Shown here one piece after another: positions 18,148 through 26,981 of a stretch of 64,000 nt of DNA. The stretch's first letter is position 1, and every line of letters starts with the position of its first letter. The stretch spans positions 558,001 to 622,000 of the forward strand of contig NZ_JAGHRJ010000004.1 in NCBI RefSeq assembly GCF_017743865.1. Direction: 5' to 3'. This stretch comes from Labrenzia sp. R4_2 (GTDB lineage: Bacteria; Pseudomonadota; Alphaproteobacteria; Rhizobiales; Stappiaceae). Position numbers and translations under genes: made by a program. The notes under the pieces are model-generated. The model was not told where the DNA came from, ran no database searches, and saw nothing but the letters and a program-made list of their open reading frames with translations.

Positions 18148-18327
18148 TCAGTGGATCGTTACATCTTTTCGTATTCGCTCAATCTCATCCTTGATCTTGA
18201 GTTTTTGCCGTTTCATGTCAGCCAATTTCAGGGAGTCCGTACTCGGATGTAACAGAGCGTCTTCGATCTTGCGTTCCATTTCCGCATGGCGGCGCTCAAG
18301 TTCTGCGAGATGTGACTGCATTGACAT
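18148..18327 (-). CDS. YdcH-like small coiled-coil protein (DUF465)
   Basis: A 59-residue protein starting at ATG 18327 after a perfect AGGAGG. It is almost all helix: SHLAELERRHAEMERKIEDA, then a loop LHPSTDSLKL, then MKRQKLKIKDEIERIRKD. The paired helices and K-L-K-I-K-D-E pattern are typical of DUF465/YdcH proteins. Function is unknown. A second member starts 348 bases away on the opposite strand, so the two form a divergent pair upstream of purEK. Confidence 0.8.
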   Translation of the reverse strand: MSMQSHLAELERRHAEMERKIEDALLHPSTDSLKLADMKRQKLKIKDEIERIRKDVTIH

Positions 18328-18675
18328 GGATAAACCTCCTGTCTGTTGGCTCAACGAAAGCATCGTGCCACACATTTTCAGGCGTTGTCGATTGCAGATT
18401 CTGCATACCGGAACCATTTTGCCGTCGTAGAACGGGTTCTCGCCACTATCCTTTAGAATTCCTAAATTCCGGCACATACTTAAGACACTAAAAACTATCG
18501 GTTTTTGATCATGACAGATTTGCCATCTCAGAAATTACGGCACACAAGAAAAAGTAGTTCGAAGGGCCCGGGCCCAATCCTTCGGTGAATAAACAGCAAA
18601 AACTGATGCTGTCTTGCCCGTACACCCAAAAATGGACTAGGACTAGGGACTGGTTCTGGGGGATTGAAGGCACGA
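18328..18675. other. Divergent intergenic region between two YdcH-like genes
   Basis: A stretch of 348 bases without a gene, richer in A+T than its surroundings. It contains a perfect GC-only palindrome GGGCCCGGGCCC at 18564-18575. Promoters for both genes must lie here, but I cannot place their boxes with confidence. Confidence 0.4.
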
Positions 18676-18873
18676 ATGGATACTGAGGCTTTGCGGGTGG
18701 AGCTTGCGCAGCTCCGTCAGGAACACAGGGATCTCGACGTCGCCGTAGAGGCATTGGCGGCCACGTCCAATCACGACGCTCTTCAACTTCAGCGCTTGAA
18801 GAAAAAGAAACTGATGATCAAGGACCGGATCATGGTTTTGGAAGATCAGCTGCGCCCCGACATTATTGCCTAA
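18676..18873 (+). CDS. YdcH-like small coiled-coil protein (DUF465), second copy
   Basis: A 65-residue helical protein starting at ATG 18676 with GAAGG 5 bases upstream; TTG 18664 is a less likely start. It has the same two-helix form as the divergent copy: RVELAQLRQEHRDLDVAVEA, then LQRLKKKKLMIKDRIMVLED. The copies differ strongly in sequence, which suggests an old duplication. Function is unknown. It stands 135 bases upstream of purE on the same strand. Confidence 0.78.
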   Translation: MDTEALRVELAQLRQEHRDLDVAVEALAATSNHDALQLQRLKKKKLMIKDRIMVLEDQLRPDIIA

Positions 18874-19008
18874 TCTCGACACGTCAGTGCCAAACAGCCC
18901 TGCTTAACAGAGCTCCTTGATGTTTCGTCTGCATTGATGCTTGCGAAGCAGCGCTCCGTGCCTATACTCCGCGGCTCTTCCGGCCTCCCGCAACACTTGG
19001 AGTAGAGA

Positions 19009-19503
19009 ATGGCGCAGGCAGACGTTGCAATTATTATGGGCAGTCAGTCCGACTGGCCGACCATGAAACACGCTGCCGACACGCTTGCCGAGCTTGGCAT
19101 CTCCTTTGAAGCGCGCATTGTTTCCGCGCACCGGACGCCAGACCGCATGTATGAATTTGCCAAGGGCGCCAAGGCCGAAGGTTTCAAGGTTATCATCGCT
19201 GGCGCTGGCGGTGCGGCTCACCTGCCCGGCATGACCGCAGCTTTAACACCTCTGCCCGTTTTCGGCGTTCCGGTCGAAAGCCGTGCGCTTTCCGGGGAGG
19301 ATAGCCTCCTGTCGATTGTACAGATGCCCGGCGGCATCCCGGTTGGCACCTTGGCAATCGGCAAGGCCGGAGCGACCAACGCGGCATTGTTGGCAGGCGC
19401 GGTCCTGGCCCTCAACAATTCTGATATCGAAGAAGCTCTCGACACGTACCGGGCCGGGCGTACTGCCGCAGTCGCAGAATACCCAGTCGACGACACCAAT
19501 TAA
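19009..19503 (+). CDS. purE: N5-carboxyaminoimidazole ribonucleotide mutase
   Basis: A 164-residue class I PurE. The substrate loop [12 protein letters not shown] begins at residue 6, and the catalytic region [13 protein letters not shown] follows. [12 protein letters not shown] and [29 protein letters not shown] are the conserved central motifs. It moves the carboxyl group of N5-CAIR to carbon 4 to give CAIR in purine synthesis. purK follows after 24 bases, so the two enzymes that act in sequence share one transcript. GGAGTAGAG lies just upstream of the ATG. Confidence 0.95.
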   Translation: MAQADVAIIMGSQSDWPTMKHAADTLAELGISFEARIVSAHRTPDRMYEFAKGAKAEGFKVIIAGAGGAAHLPGMTAALTPLPVFGVPVESRALSGEDSLLSIVQMPGGIPVGTLAIGKAGATNAALLAGAVLALNNSDIEEALDTYRAGRTAAVAEYPVDDTN

Positions 19504-19527
19504 TCACCAGACGCAGGATAGGCTGCC

Positions 19528-20622
19528 ATGAGCGCTTCCATTCGCCTTCAACCCGGTGACACGATCGGAATTCTTGGCGGCGGCCAGTTGGGCCGCATGC
19601 TGGCTCAGTCGGCTGCCAGCATGGGCCTCAAAACACACATTTTCTGTCCTGACCAGAACAGCCCTGCGTTTGATGTCAGCGCCCAACACACGATCGCAGC
19701 TTATGAGGACACAGCGGCGCTGGAAGCATTTGCTGATGCCGTGTCCGTCGTAACCTACGAGTTTGAAAATGTCCCTGGGCCCACCGCGCAGCATCTTGCG
19801 GGCAAGGTCCCGGTTCGCCCCGGCGTCCGTGCTCTTGAAGTTTCCCAGGATCGTCTGTTTGAGAAAGAATTCCTTAAAAAATCAGGTGTGGCGATTGCTG
19901 ATTTTGCAGATATCACCTCGCAAGCGGATGTCAAAACAGCCGCTCAAGACTTTGGCGGCCAAGGCGTCTTGAAAACCCGGCGGTTCGGATATGACGGCAA
20001 AGGCCAGACCATGATCCGTTCGCCTGAGGATATTGGCGGTGCATTCGAACGGATTGGCGGTTCTCCTGCGGTTCTGGAAGCCCTGATCGACTTTGACTGT
20101 GAAGTCTCAGTCATCGTCGCACGGGACTTGGACGGCAACAGCGCAAGTTATGACATTGCGCGAAATCATCATGAAAACCACATCCTCAAGACATCAACGG
20201 TTCCGGCTGGCGTCTCTGAGCAAACGCTGAAGGCAGCGCGGGAGATGGCCGAACGGATTGTCTCAAGTCTCGACTATGTTGGCGTGATGGGCGTTGAGAT
20301 GTTCCTTGTTCGCGACGGCGGCGGGGAGAAACTGTTGGTCAATGAGATTGCACCGCGCGTTCACAATTCGGGTCATTGGACCCAGGACGCGTGTTTGACG
20401 TCCCAGTTTGATCAACACATTCGTGCGGTTGCCGGTTGGCCGCTTGGCCCGGCAGACCGGCATTCTGATGCCGTCATGGAAAACCTCATCGGGCGCGATG
20501 CAGAAGACTGGCATGGCATTCTCAAAGACCCGGCGGCTCAACTGCACCTTTATGGCAAGGCCGAAATCAGGGATGGCCGCAAGATGGGGCATGTGAACCG
20601 GATCTCTCCAAAGACCCGCTGA
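19528..20622 (+). CDS. purK: N5-carboxyaminoimidazole ribonucleotide synthase
   Basis: A 364-residue ATP-grasp enzyme that makes N5-CAIR from AIR, bicarbonate and ATP. The N-terminal domain starts with IGILGGGQLGRMLAQSAASMG. The ATP-grasp core carries GGQGVLKTRRFGYDGKGQ and the metal-binding NEIAPRVHNSGHWTQDAC near residue 268. It pairs with purE immediately upstream. The stop TGA at 20620-20622 directly abuts the stop of the converging MATE gene, with no terminator between them. Confidence 0.95.
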   Translation: MSASIRLQPGDTIGILGGGQLGRMLAQSAASMGLKTHIFCPDQNSPAFDVSAQHTIAAYEDTAALEAFADAVSVVTYEFENVPGPTAQHLAGKVPVRPGVRALEVSQDRLFEKEFLKKSGVAIADFADITSQADVKTAAQDFGGQGVLKTRRFGYDGKGQTMIRSPEDIGGAFERIGGSPAVLEALIDFDCEVSVIVARDLDGNSASYDIARNHHENHILKTSTVPAGVSEQTLKAAREMAERIVSSLDYVGVMGVEMFLVRDGGGEKLLVNEIAPRVHNSGHWTQDACLTSQFDQHIRAVAGWPLGPADRHSDAVMENLIGRDAEDWHGILKDPAAQLHLYGKAEIRDGRKMGHVNRISPKTR

Positions 20623-22023
20623 TCAATTGCGCTGAAGCAATCCGAGTCTTTCCCGGCGGGCAAAGCGGACGTTGGACAAGATCGCGACCGACAAGAGGCC
20701 GCCAGCAAGACCGCACCAGACCCCGACACCGCCCCAGTCGGCCAAAAATCCGAGGCCAAGCGAGAGGCTGATCCCGATGACCCAGTAGCCGAAGAGGGCG
20801 TAAAACAGTGGAATGGTCGTGTCTCCCAGTCCACGCAGGTTGTTGACGCCTATGATCTGACCGCCATCGGCCAGCTGAAAGAGTGCTGCAACAAGAAGGA
20901 AAGACACGCCGTAGGCGAGCACTTCTTGCGACTGCGGGTCGCTGAGGTCCAGATAAAACCCAACAAGTGTCTCCGGCACGGTCCAGAACAGAACCGCGAA
21001 CGCCCCCATAAAGGTCATCGTCACGCCGAGCGCCGTCCACCCGGCACGGCCAACACCTTCTTTGTCGCCGCGCCCGTCAGCCAAGCTCACCCGGGTCATC
21101 GCAGCAACAGACAAGCCAACGGGGACCATGAACGTCAGGGAGGCGATCTGCAACGCGATGCCATGACCGGCAAGCGGTATTGTGCCCAACCATCCGATCA
21201 TGATTGCAGATGCAGCGAACAATGATCCTTCAGCCACAATCGTGACCGCGATTGGCGTTCCCAACCGAACGATCTGGAAGAAAACGGGCCAGTCCGACCG
21301 CCAAATTCGGCCGAGGATGTGATACCGCCGCAGTCTCGGATGATAGAGCGCGTAAAAAAGCAGAAACAGGAACGTTGTCGTTGCGCTGAAAACGGAGGCA
21401 ATACCCGCACCTATCAATTCCAAACGCGGAAAGCCGAACTCACCGAAGATCAGAACGTAATCAAGGGCGGCATTGACCAAGGCTCCGGCAATCGTTGCCC
21501 ACAGGACGACCTGTGTACGTTCCATCACGGTCAAGAAGCCGCGCACGGCCATGATCAGAAGCGCCGGCAACATGGTCCATTGCAAGACGCCCATGTAAAT
21601 GCCGGCGAGCCGGGCAAGTTCCGGATCCTGACCGAAGAGCAAGAGCAATTCTTCGGTGAAAAAAAGAAGCACCCAGATCGGCAGGCAGTACAGAACCGAA
21701 ACCCAAAATCCCATCCGGACCGCGCGGCGAAGATCCCGCGGTTGCCGCCGCCCCCGGGCACGGGCTGCAAGGGGAATCACCGCCTGAAGAAGTCCCATGC
21801 CGAAAAACCAGAGCAGCATGTAAAAATTGAAAGCCAATACCGACGCGGCCAGCTCTTCGGCGCCCAACCGGCCGATCATCAATACATCAGTTGTGTTGAT
21901 AGCCATTTGCGCCAACTGCGCACCAGCCAAGGGCAACCCAAGCGAAAGGGTTGGCAGAATATCGCTCTGCCACAAGGATTGTTTTGTCGTCGAATCAGGA
22001 GCCCCTGCAGCGCGCTGCGCCAT
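20623..22023 (-). CDS. MATE family efflux transporter
   Basis: A 466-residue inner-membrane protein with about twelve helices in two similar halves. Family motifs include the opening LGLPLAGAQLAQMAINTTDVLMIGRLG and the second-half equivalent near GTPIAVTIVAEGSLFAASAIMIGWLG. NorM-type members export cationic drugs in exchange for Na+ or H+. It is a lone gene. Its stop codon touches that of purK. Confidence 0.88.
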   Translation of the reverse strand: MAQRAAGAPDSTTKQSLWQSDILPTLSLGLPLAGAQLAQMAINTTDVLMIGRLGAEELAASVLAFNFYMLLWFFGMGLLQAVIPLAARARGRRQPRDLRRAVRMGFWVSVLYCLPIWVLLFFTEELLLLFGQDPELARLAGIYMGVLQWTMLPALLIMAVRGFLTVMERTQVVLWATIAGALVNAALDYVLIFGEFGFPRLELIGAGIASVFSATTTFLFLLFYALYHPRLRRYHILGRIWRSDWPVFFQIVRLGTPIAVTIVAEGSLFAASAIMIGWLGTIPLAGHGIALQIASLTFMVPVGLSVAAMTRVSLADGRGDKEGVGRAGWTALGVTMTFMGAFAVLFWTVPETLVGFYLDLSDPQSQEVLAYGVSFLLVAALFQLADGGQIIGVNNLRGLGDTTIPLFYALFGYWVIGISLSLGLGFLADWGGVGVWCGLAGGLLSVAILSNVRFARRERLGLLQRN

Positions 22024-22376
22024 TCGTCACTCCAAAGCATGGGCGGGAATTGAAAAACCACCTCTACTCGTCTAACTCACCGGTGTCCACCACGTTTCCG
22101 CCCTTGCTGGGGCGCATGGAAATGACCAAATCACGGATTTGAGCCATTTCTTTTTCAAATCACTGTGGACTCAATCCCCGGCCTCTGGTAAACACCCGGC
22201 TCAAAGTGAGCGACGCGTCAGCGGCGATCCAGTTTCTGTACACTAGTGGATGCACTCTTGCGTTGACTGCATGTTGTTCAGAGCAGTCTCAAGTTCGTTT
22301 GACGAAACCTCGCTTCAATCATGGTCTTAATTCGCTGCGGAATTGACCGTAGCATATTGAAAACGGGAAAAAACGC

Positions 22377-22604
22377 GTGCAGGTTCTGGTTCGCGACAAC
22401 AATGTCGATCAAGCGCTGAAGGCGCTCAAGAAAAAGATGCAGCGCGAAGGCATCTTCCGTGAAATGAAGCTTCGCGGTCACTTCGAAAAGCCGTCTGAGA
22501 AAAAAGCGCGTGAGAAAGCCGAAGCTATCCGCCGCGCTCGCAAGCTGGCTCGCAAGCGGGCTCAGCGCGAAGGTCTTCTGCCAGGCAAATCCGCTCGCCG
22601 CTAA
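22377..22604 (+). CDS. rpsU: 30S ribosomal protein S21
   Basis: A 75-residue basic protein starting with [23 protein letters not shown], then [18 protein letters not shown] and a Lys/Arg-rich tail. S21 joins the 30S subunit late and helps initiation at Shine-Dalgarno sites. The length is that of the longer alphaproteobacterial form. It stands alone, with about 350 bases to the divergent MATE gene and a terminator after it. No strong AGGAGG site is visible before the GTG. Confidence 0.95.
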   Translation: MQVLVRDNNVDQALKALKKKMQREGIFREMKLRGHFEKPSEKKAREKAEAIRRARKLARKRAQREGLLPGKSARR

Positions 22605-22661
22605 TCCCGGCTTGAGCGTGCTGCTGGCAGCAAGCTTTCAGCAAACCATATCTGCCGAGAG

Positions 22662-22687
22662 GCCGGCCGTAAGATCGGTCGGCTTTT
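22662..22687 (+). terminator. Terminator of rpsU
   Basis: An 8-bp GCCGGCCG stem with one G-U pair is followed by TTTTT. Confidence 0.75.
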
Positions 22688-22765
22688 TGGCGTTTGTCGG
22701 GGATACCCGCTCCGCCGTGGATGGCAGCGGACTTAAGAGCCATATTACCGCCTAATTGGAGGCAG

Positions 22766-23629
22766 ATGAACGGCATGTCCATTGGCTTGACTAAGATGAG
22801 TTCCATGCGCCGGATCAGGAATTTTCTGCCACACGCCGCCCTTTTCGGGATGGTCACGCTCCTGGGAGCTTGCCAGGGCAGCGGGGTCTATCAAGGTGTG
22901 CCGGTCAACTCGTCTGCAGGGTCTTCGACGAACATCGCCTCCCTGACATCCGTGATTGAAGCCAACCCGTCTGATGCCAACGCTTACAGCACACGTGGCA
23001 TTGCCTACGGCCAGGCGGGAAAACTCGACAATGCGATCGAAGACTTCAATCGGGCCCTGCAACTCAATCCGCAGTCTTTCCAGACATACGCCAACCGGGC
23101 TTTGGTCTACCGCCGGATGGGCCAAAACGACCTGGCCATTTCCGACTACACACGGGCGATCAACATCAAGCCGGACTATGACGTCGCTTATGTCGGCCGC
23201 GGGAACATCTACCGTCAGCAGGGCAACTTTACAGCGGCTTTGAACGACTTCAACTCCGTGATTTCACGGGACAGCAGTGATGCTCGAGCGTTCTATAACC
23301 GCGGGCTAATCTATCAGGCGCAGAACCAGAACCCGCGCGCCATCGAAGATTTTGCAACAGCGATCGGCCTTAACCCGAAAGCCAGCGCGCCTTACATTGC
23401 CCGCGGCATTTCCTATCTCGCTGTCAACGATCCGAATGCAGCGTTCTCTGACCTATCCATGGCGGTCAATTTGGACCGCGATTCGTCCGTTGCCTGGGCA
23501 AACCGGGGGCTTGCATTGGAGATGCTTGATAAGCCAAAAGATGCGCGGCGCAATTTTACCCGCGCGATGACCCTCGACAATTCGAACCAGATAGCACGAG
23601 ACGGGTTGCGCCGGGTGGGCGGCGCATAA
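22766..23629 (+). CDS. TPR-repeat lipoprotein
   Basis: A 287-residue protein with GGAGG 3 bases before ATG 22766. A signal peptide ends in the lipobox LGAC with Cys36, so it is probably lipid-anchored. About six tetratricopeptide repeats follow from residue 55, each with A...RG..Y...G....A..DF..A..L.P. It resembles NlpI-type scaffolds that organise peptidoglycan enzymes or outer-membrane complexes. No enzymatic part is seen. ATGs at residues 4, 11 and 14 are possible alternative starts. Confidence 0.8.
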   Translation: MNGMSIGLTKMSSMRRIRNFLPHAALFGMVTLLGACQGSGVYQGVPVNSSAGSSTNIASLTSVIEANPSDANAYSTRGIAYGQAGKLDNAIEDFNRALQLNPQSFQTYANRALVYRRMGQNDLAISDYTRAINIKPDYDVAYVGRGNIYRQQGNFTAALNDFNSVISRDSSDARAFYNRGLIYQAQNQNPRAIEDFATAIGLNPKASAPYIARGISYLAVNDPNAAFSDLSMAVNLDRDSSVAWANRGLALEMLDKPKDARRNFTRAMTLDNSNQIARDGLRRVGGA

Positions 23630-23731
23630 CCGGCCGACGCATCTTAGCTCCTTTCTGATTGACCGGTCTCAAGGCGATCAATCGCAGAAACAATAGAGTG
23701 CCACCGTCTCCATTAGAATTCGGAGAGGTCA

Positions 23732-24325
23732 ATGGCTATCGCAAAACGTATCGTGATTTTAGACGGGCACCCGGACCCTGTTCCTAACCATCTGTGCCAC
23801 GCCCTTTCGGAAAGCTATCGAAACGGCGCTGTCGAAGCTGGTCACGATGCAACGTTAATTCGAATTGCCGATCTGGATTTCCCGATCCTCCAAACACCGT
23901 CCGACTTTCAAAACCAGCCAACACCAGTCCCTTTGCATCCGGCCAGAGATCTCCTCCTGGCTGCGGACCATGTTGTGCTGGTGTATCCCCTTTGGCTCGG
24001 CACGTTGCCCGCCTACACGAAAGCCTTTCTGGAACAGATATTCCATTACGACACCGCCTTTGAGCGCGGTGCGGATGACGCTTGGCCTAAAGGGAAAATG
24101 AAGGGAAAGTCAGCACGAATTGTCGTGACGATGGGGATGCCCTCGCTCTTCTACCGCCTGTGGTACCGGGCCCATAGCCTGAAAAGCCTTGAGCGTAACA
24201 TCTTTCGCTTCATCGGATTTTCGCACGTCAGGTCAACGCTATTCGGAATGGTTGAAGCTGCAGACGACACCAAAATCTCGAGCTGGAAACGAAAAATGAG
24301 TACCCTCGGACAAAAAGCTGCTTAG
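23732..24325 (+). CDS. NAD(P)H dehydrogenase (quinone) family, flavodoxin-like fold
   Basis: A 197-residue FMN/FAD-type flavoprotein. The N-terminal strand-loop RIVILDGHPDP resembles the phosphate loop of KefF/NQO1-type enzymes. HVVLVYPLWLGTLPAYTKAFLEQIFHY in the middle carries the PLWxG...AxLK/FxE motif of that family. It likely reduces quinones or electrophiles in the cytosol. GGAGAGG precedes the ATG. An 11-bp imperfect inverted repeat lies upstream at 23652-23690 and could be an operator or a terminator of the previous gene. Confidence 0.75.
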   Translation: MAIAKRIVILDGHPDPVPNHLCHALSESYRNGAVEAGHDATLIRIADLDFPILQTPSDFQNQPTPVPLHPARDLLLAADHVVLVYPLWLGTLPAYTKAFLEQIFHYDTAFERGADDAWPKGKMKGKSARIVVTMGMPSLFYRLWYRAHSLKSLERNIFRFIGFSHVRSTLFGMVEAADDTKISSWKRKMSTLGQKAA

Positions 24326-24338
24326 GGTATTTTGGAGT

Positions 24339-25010
24339 TCAAAACTCACAGAAAGCATCGAACGTGACGCGTTCTCCGCCGGTTGGGTGATGCAAGGTCA
24401 GACTTTCTGCATGCAAGCGCAAACGCGGCGAAACTGAAAGCGCGTCGCCAGTCGCATAAAACCGGTCACCAACAATCGGATGGCCGAGTGACAGCATGTG
24501 AACACGCAGCTGATGAGACCGGCCGGTAAACGGGAAAAGCCGAACACGCGTGGTCCGCTCGTTCCGCGCAATCACCTGCCATCTGGTCAAGGCCGGCTTG
24601 CCGTGTTCAAAGCTCACCATTTGCTTTGGGCGGTTCGGCCAGTCACAGATAAGCGGCAGATCGATTTCTCCGGCATCCTTCTCAATTTGACCCCAGACCT
24701 CTGCCACGTAGGTCTTTTCCGTTTTCCGCCGCTCAAACTGAAGACCAAGGTGTCGGTGAGCCTGAGCATTCATGGCTAGCACCATGACACCGGAGGTATC
24801 CATATCCAGCCGATGGACGATCCGCGCCTCTGCATAGGTTTGCCGCGCGCGGGCCTCGATGCAATCAGAGTGCTCCAGGGCCTTACCTGGGACACTCAGC
24901 AGTCCGCTTGGCTTATCAACCACCAAAAGATCCGCATCCACGTGGAGAACGGTCAAAAACGGCTCTCTCGGCGGATCGTAGACAAAAGAAGCTGGGGCGG
25001 ATTGGTTCAT
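24339..25010 (-). CDS. RNA pseudouridine synthase, RluA family
   Basis: A 223-residue enzyme that converts uridine to pseudouridine in rRNA or tRNA. The catalytic Asp is in VHRLDMDTSGVMV. Later motifs are KTYVAEVWGQ, and FPFTGRSHQLRVHMLSLGHPIVGDRFY. The length fits RluA itself, which acts on 23S rRNA U746 and tRNA U32 in E. coli, but the target here is inferred. No S4 domain is present. It ends 14 bases from the converging reductase gene at 24325. Confidence 0.85.
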   Translation of the reverse strand: MNQSAPASFVYDPPREPFLTVLHVDADLLVVDKPSGLLSVPGKALEHSDCIEARARQTYAEARIVHRLDMDTSGVMVLAMNAQAHRHLGLQFERRKTEKTYVAEVWGQIEKDAGEIDLPLICDWPNRPKQMVSFEHGKPALTRWQVIARNERTTRVRLFPFTGRSHQLRVHMLSLGHPIVGDRFYATGDALSVSPRLRLHAESLTLHHPTGGERVTFDAFCEF

Positions 25011-25032
25011 GCCCGGCTTATAGCGGGTTTTG

Positions 25033-25067
25033 CCAAAAACAAAAGGCGCGGCAAGTGCCGCGCCTTT
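25033..25067 (-). terminator. Terminator of the pnt operon
   Basis: An 11-bp stem (25042-25052 with 25057-25067) is followed on the minus strand by TTGTTTTT. It is 26 bases beyond the pntB stop. Confidence 0.85.
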
Positions 25068-25092
25068 CAGAACCCAAACCAGATGAAACCGA

Positions 25093-26487
25093 TCAAAGTG
25101 CCTTGACGATTTCCTCGGTCATTTTCTTGGCATCGCCGAACAGCATCATCGTGCGGTCATTGAAGAAGAGCTCGTTCTGAATGCCCGCGTAACCGGAGGC
25201 CATGCCACGCTTGACGAAGAGGACGGTGCCCGCCTTGTCAACATCCAGGATCGGCATACCGTAAATCGGTGATTGCGGATCATCGCGAGCAGCCGGGTTG
25301 GTCACATCGTTCGCCCCGATCACGTAGACAACATCTGCCTGCGCAAACTCGGAGTTGATGTCCTCCAACTCGAACACTTCATCATACGGAACGTTCGCTT
25401 CGGCAAGGAGCACGTTCATATGACCCGGCATGCGGCCCGCAACAGGGTGGATGGCGTATTTGACTTCAACGCCCTCCTCCTTGAGCTGATCCGCCAACTC
25501 GCGCAGCGAGTGCTGCGCCTGAGCCACGGCCATACCGTAACCTGGAACAATGATCACCTTGGACGCGTTCTTCATGATGAAGGCTGCATCGTCCGCAGCA
25601 CCCTGTTTGACAGGACGCTCTTCGCCGCCATCACCGCCAGTGGCAGCTGTTTCGCCGCCGAAGCCCCCAAGGATAACGGAAATGAACGACCGGTTCATGC
25701 CCTTACACATGATGTAGGACAGGATCGCACCGGAGGAGCCCACCAGCGCACCAGTGATGATCAGCGCCATGTTGGACACCGTGAAACCAATACCGGCCGC
25801 GGCCCATCCGGAATAGGAGTTCAGCATGGACACGACCACCGGCATGTCCGCGCCGCCGATCGGTATAATGATCAGGACGCCGAAGATGAACGCTACGATC
25901 ACCAAGGCCCAGAACACTGTCATGCTTTCCGAGCCGACCAGAATGATCGTCAGAACCACCATTCCAACTGCCAGTGCGATATTGATGGCATGCCGCATCG
26001 GCAACATGATCGGCTTGCCGGACATGCGGCCGTCAAGTTTCAAGAAGGCGATAACCGACCCGGTGAAGGTGATCGCACCAATTGCCGCGCCAATGGACGC
26101 TTCAACCATGGCCGAGGTGTAGATCTGACCCGGCGCGCCGATCCCGAATGCGCCGGGCGCATAGAGCGCACTGGCCGCAACGAACACCGCCGCAAGACCA
26201 ACCAGCGAGTGAAAGGCTGCCACAAGCTGCGGCATGGCCGTCATCGGGATACGCTGCGCGATATAGGCACCGAGGCCGCCACCGACACCGACACCGATCA
26301 CGATCAGGAAGAACGATCCCGCGGTCAGGCCCGTTGCGAACAACGTTGTCAGAACCGCGATGGCCATCCCGACCATACCGTAAGTGTTGCCCTGACGGGA
26401 GGTCTCCGGGCTGGACAGGCCGCGAAGGGCCATGATGAACAAGACTGCGGATATGAGGTAGAGAACCGCCGTAAGATTAGCTGACAT
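25093..26487 (-). CDS. pntB: NAD(P) transhydrogenase subunit beta
   Basis: A 464-residue membrane protein that binds NADP(H) and couples hydride transfer to proton flow. About nine transmembrane helices fill the first 270 residues (membrane domain). A linker GGDGGEERPVKQGAADD leads to the soluble domain III. That domain has VIIVPGYGMAVAQAQH for NADP binding and VYVIGANDVTNPAARDD, then GYAGIQNELFFND, all typical. The stop lies close to a strong terminator. It is the last gene of the operon that runs from the aa3-like subunit through pntA. Confidence 0.95.
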   Translation of the reverse strand: MSANLTAVLYLISAVLFIMALRGLSSPETSRQGNTYGMVGMAIAVLTTLFATGLTAGSFFLIVIGVGVGGGLGAYIAQRIPMTAMPQLVAAFHSLVGLAAVFVAASALYAPGAFGIGAPGQIYTSAMVEASIGAAIGAITFTGSVIAFLKLDGRMSGKPIMLPMRHAINIALAVGMVVLTIILVGSESMTVFWALVIVAFIFGVLIIIPIGGADMPVVVSMLNSYSGWAAAGIGFTVSNMALIITGALVGSSGAILSYIMCKGMNRSFISVILGGFGGETAATGGDGGEERPVKQGAADDAAFIMKNASKVIIVPGYGMAVAQAQHSLRELADQLKEEGVEVKYAIHPVAGRMPGHMNVLLAEANVPYDEVFELEDINSEFAQADVVYVIGANDVTNPAARDDPQSPIYGMPILDVDKAGTVLFVKRGMASGYAGIQNELFFNDRTMMLFGDAKKMTEEIVKAL

Positions 26488-26499
26488 GGGTTCGGCCTC

Positions 26500-26970
26500 C
26501 TATCGCTGCTTTTTCTTGTACATTGCAAGCATTCGGCTGGTCACGAGGAACCCGCCAAATATGTTCACGCTAGCAAGGACAAGGGCCAGGAATCCAAAGA
26601 CCCGCGCCATGTAGGCGCCATCGCTTTGGGTCAGGTCAACACCAACTGCCAGCAATGCACCGACGACGATAACCGAAGAAATCGCGTTGGTGACCGCCAT
26701 AAGCGGCGTGTGCAGAGCCGGTGTTACCGACCAAACCACGTAATATCCGACAAAGATCGCCAGGACGAAGACCGAGAACAGAAACACAAACGGTTCGATT
26801 GCACTCGTTGATGCTGCTTGAACGGCAACATCGGCAGCTCCGCCTGCGATCTGATCCACATAACTCTGAGCTGCCGTGGCAGCTTCCTGCGCATTGGACG
26901 CGGCTTCCCTGGCTGCTTCCGCGGCCGCTTCTGCGCGTTCCAAGGCTTCGGTTTGAGACAAGTCGCTCAT
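26500..26970 (-). CDS. pntAB: NAD(P) transhydrogenase subunit alpha, membrane part
   Basis: A 156-residue protein equal to the C-terminal part of E. coli PntA, as a separate gene. The first 50 residues are an Ala/Glu-rich helix ([20 protein letters not shown]). Three or four transmembrane helices follow, with [20 protein letters not shown] as the conserved core. ATG 26970 is chosen because GGGGGAG lies upstream; the preceding GTG is in frame. The next gene, pntB, starts 12 bases after the stop. The split form is the one known from Rhodospirillum and Rhizobiales. Confidence 0.9.
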   Translation of the reverse strand: MSDLSQTEALERAEAAAEAAREAASNAQEAATAAQSYVDQIAGGAADVAVQAASTSAIEPFVFLFSVFVLAIFVGYYVVWSVTPALHTPLMAVTNAISSVIVVGALLAVGVDLTQSDGAYMARVFGFLALVLASVNIFGGFLVTSRMLAMYKKKQR

Positions 26971-26981
26971 CACTCTCCCCC

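Noticed and set aside
21319-22053. Plus-strand open frame of 244 codons inside the MATE gene
   Set aside because: It is antisense to a well-supported transporter, highly charged and without family resemblance.
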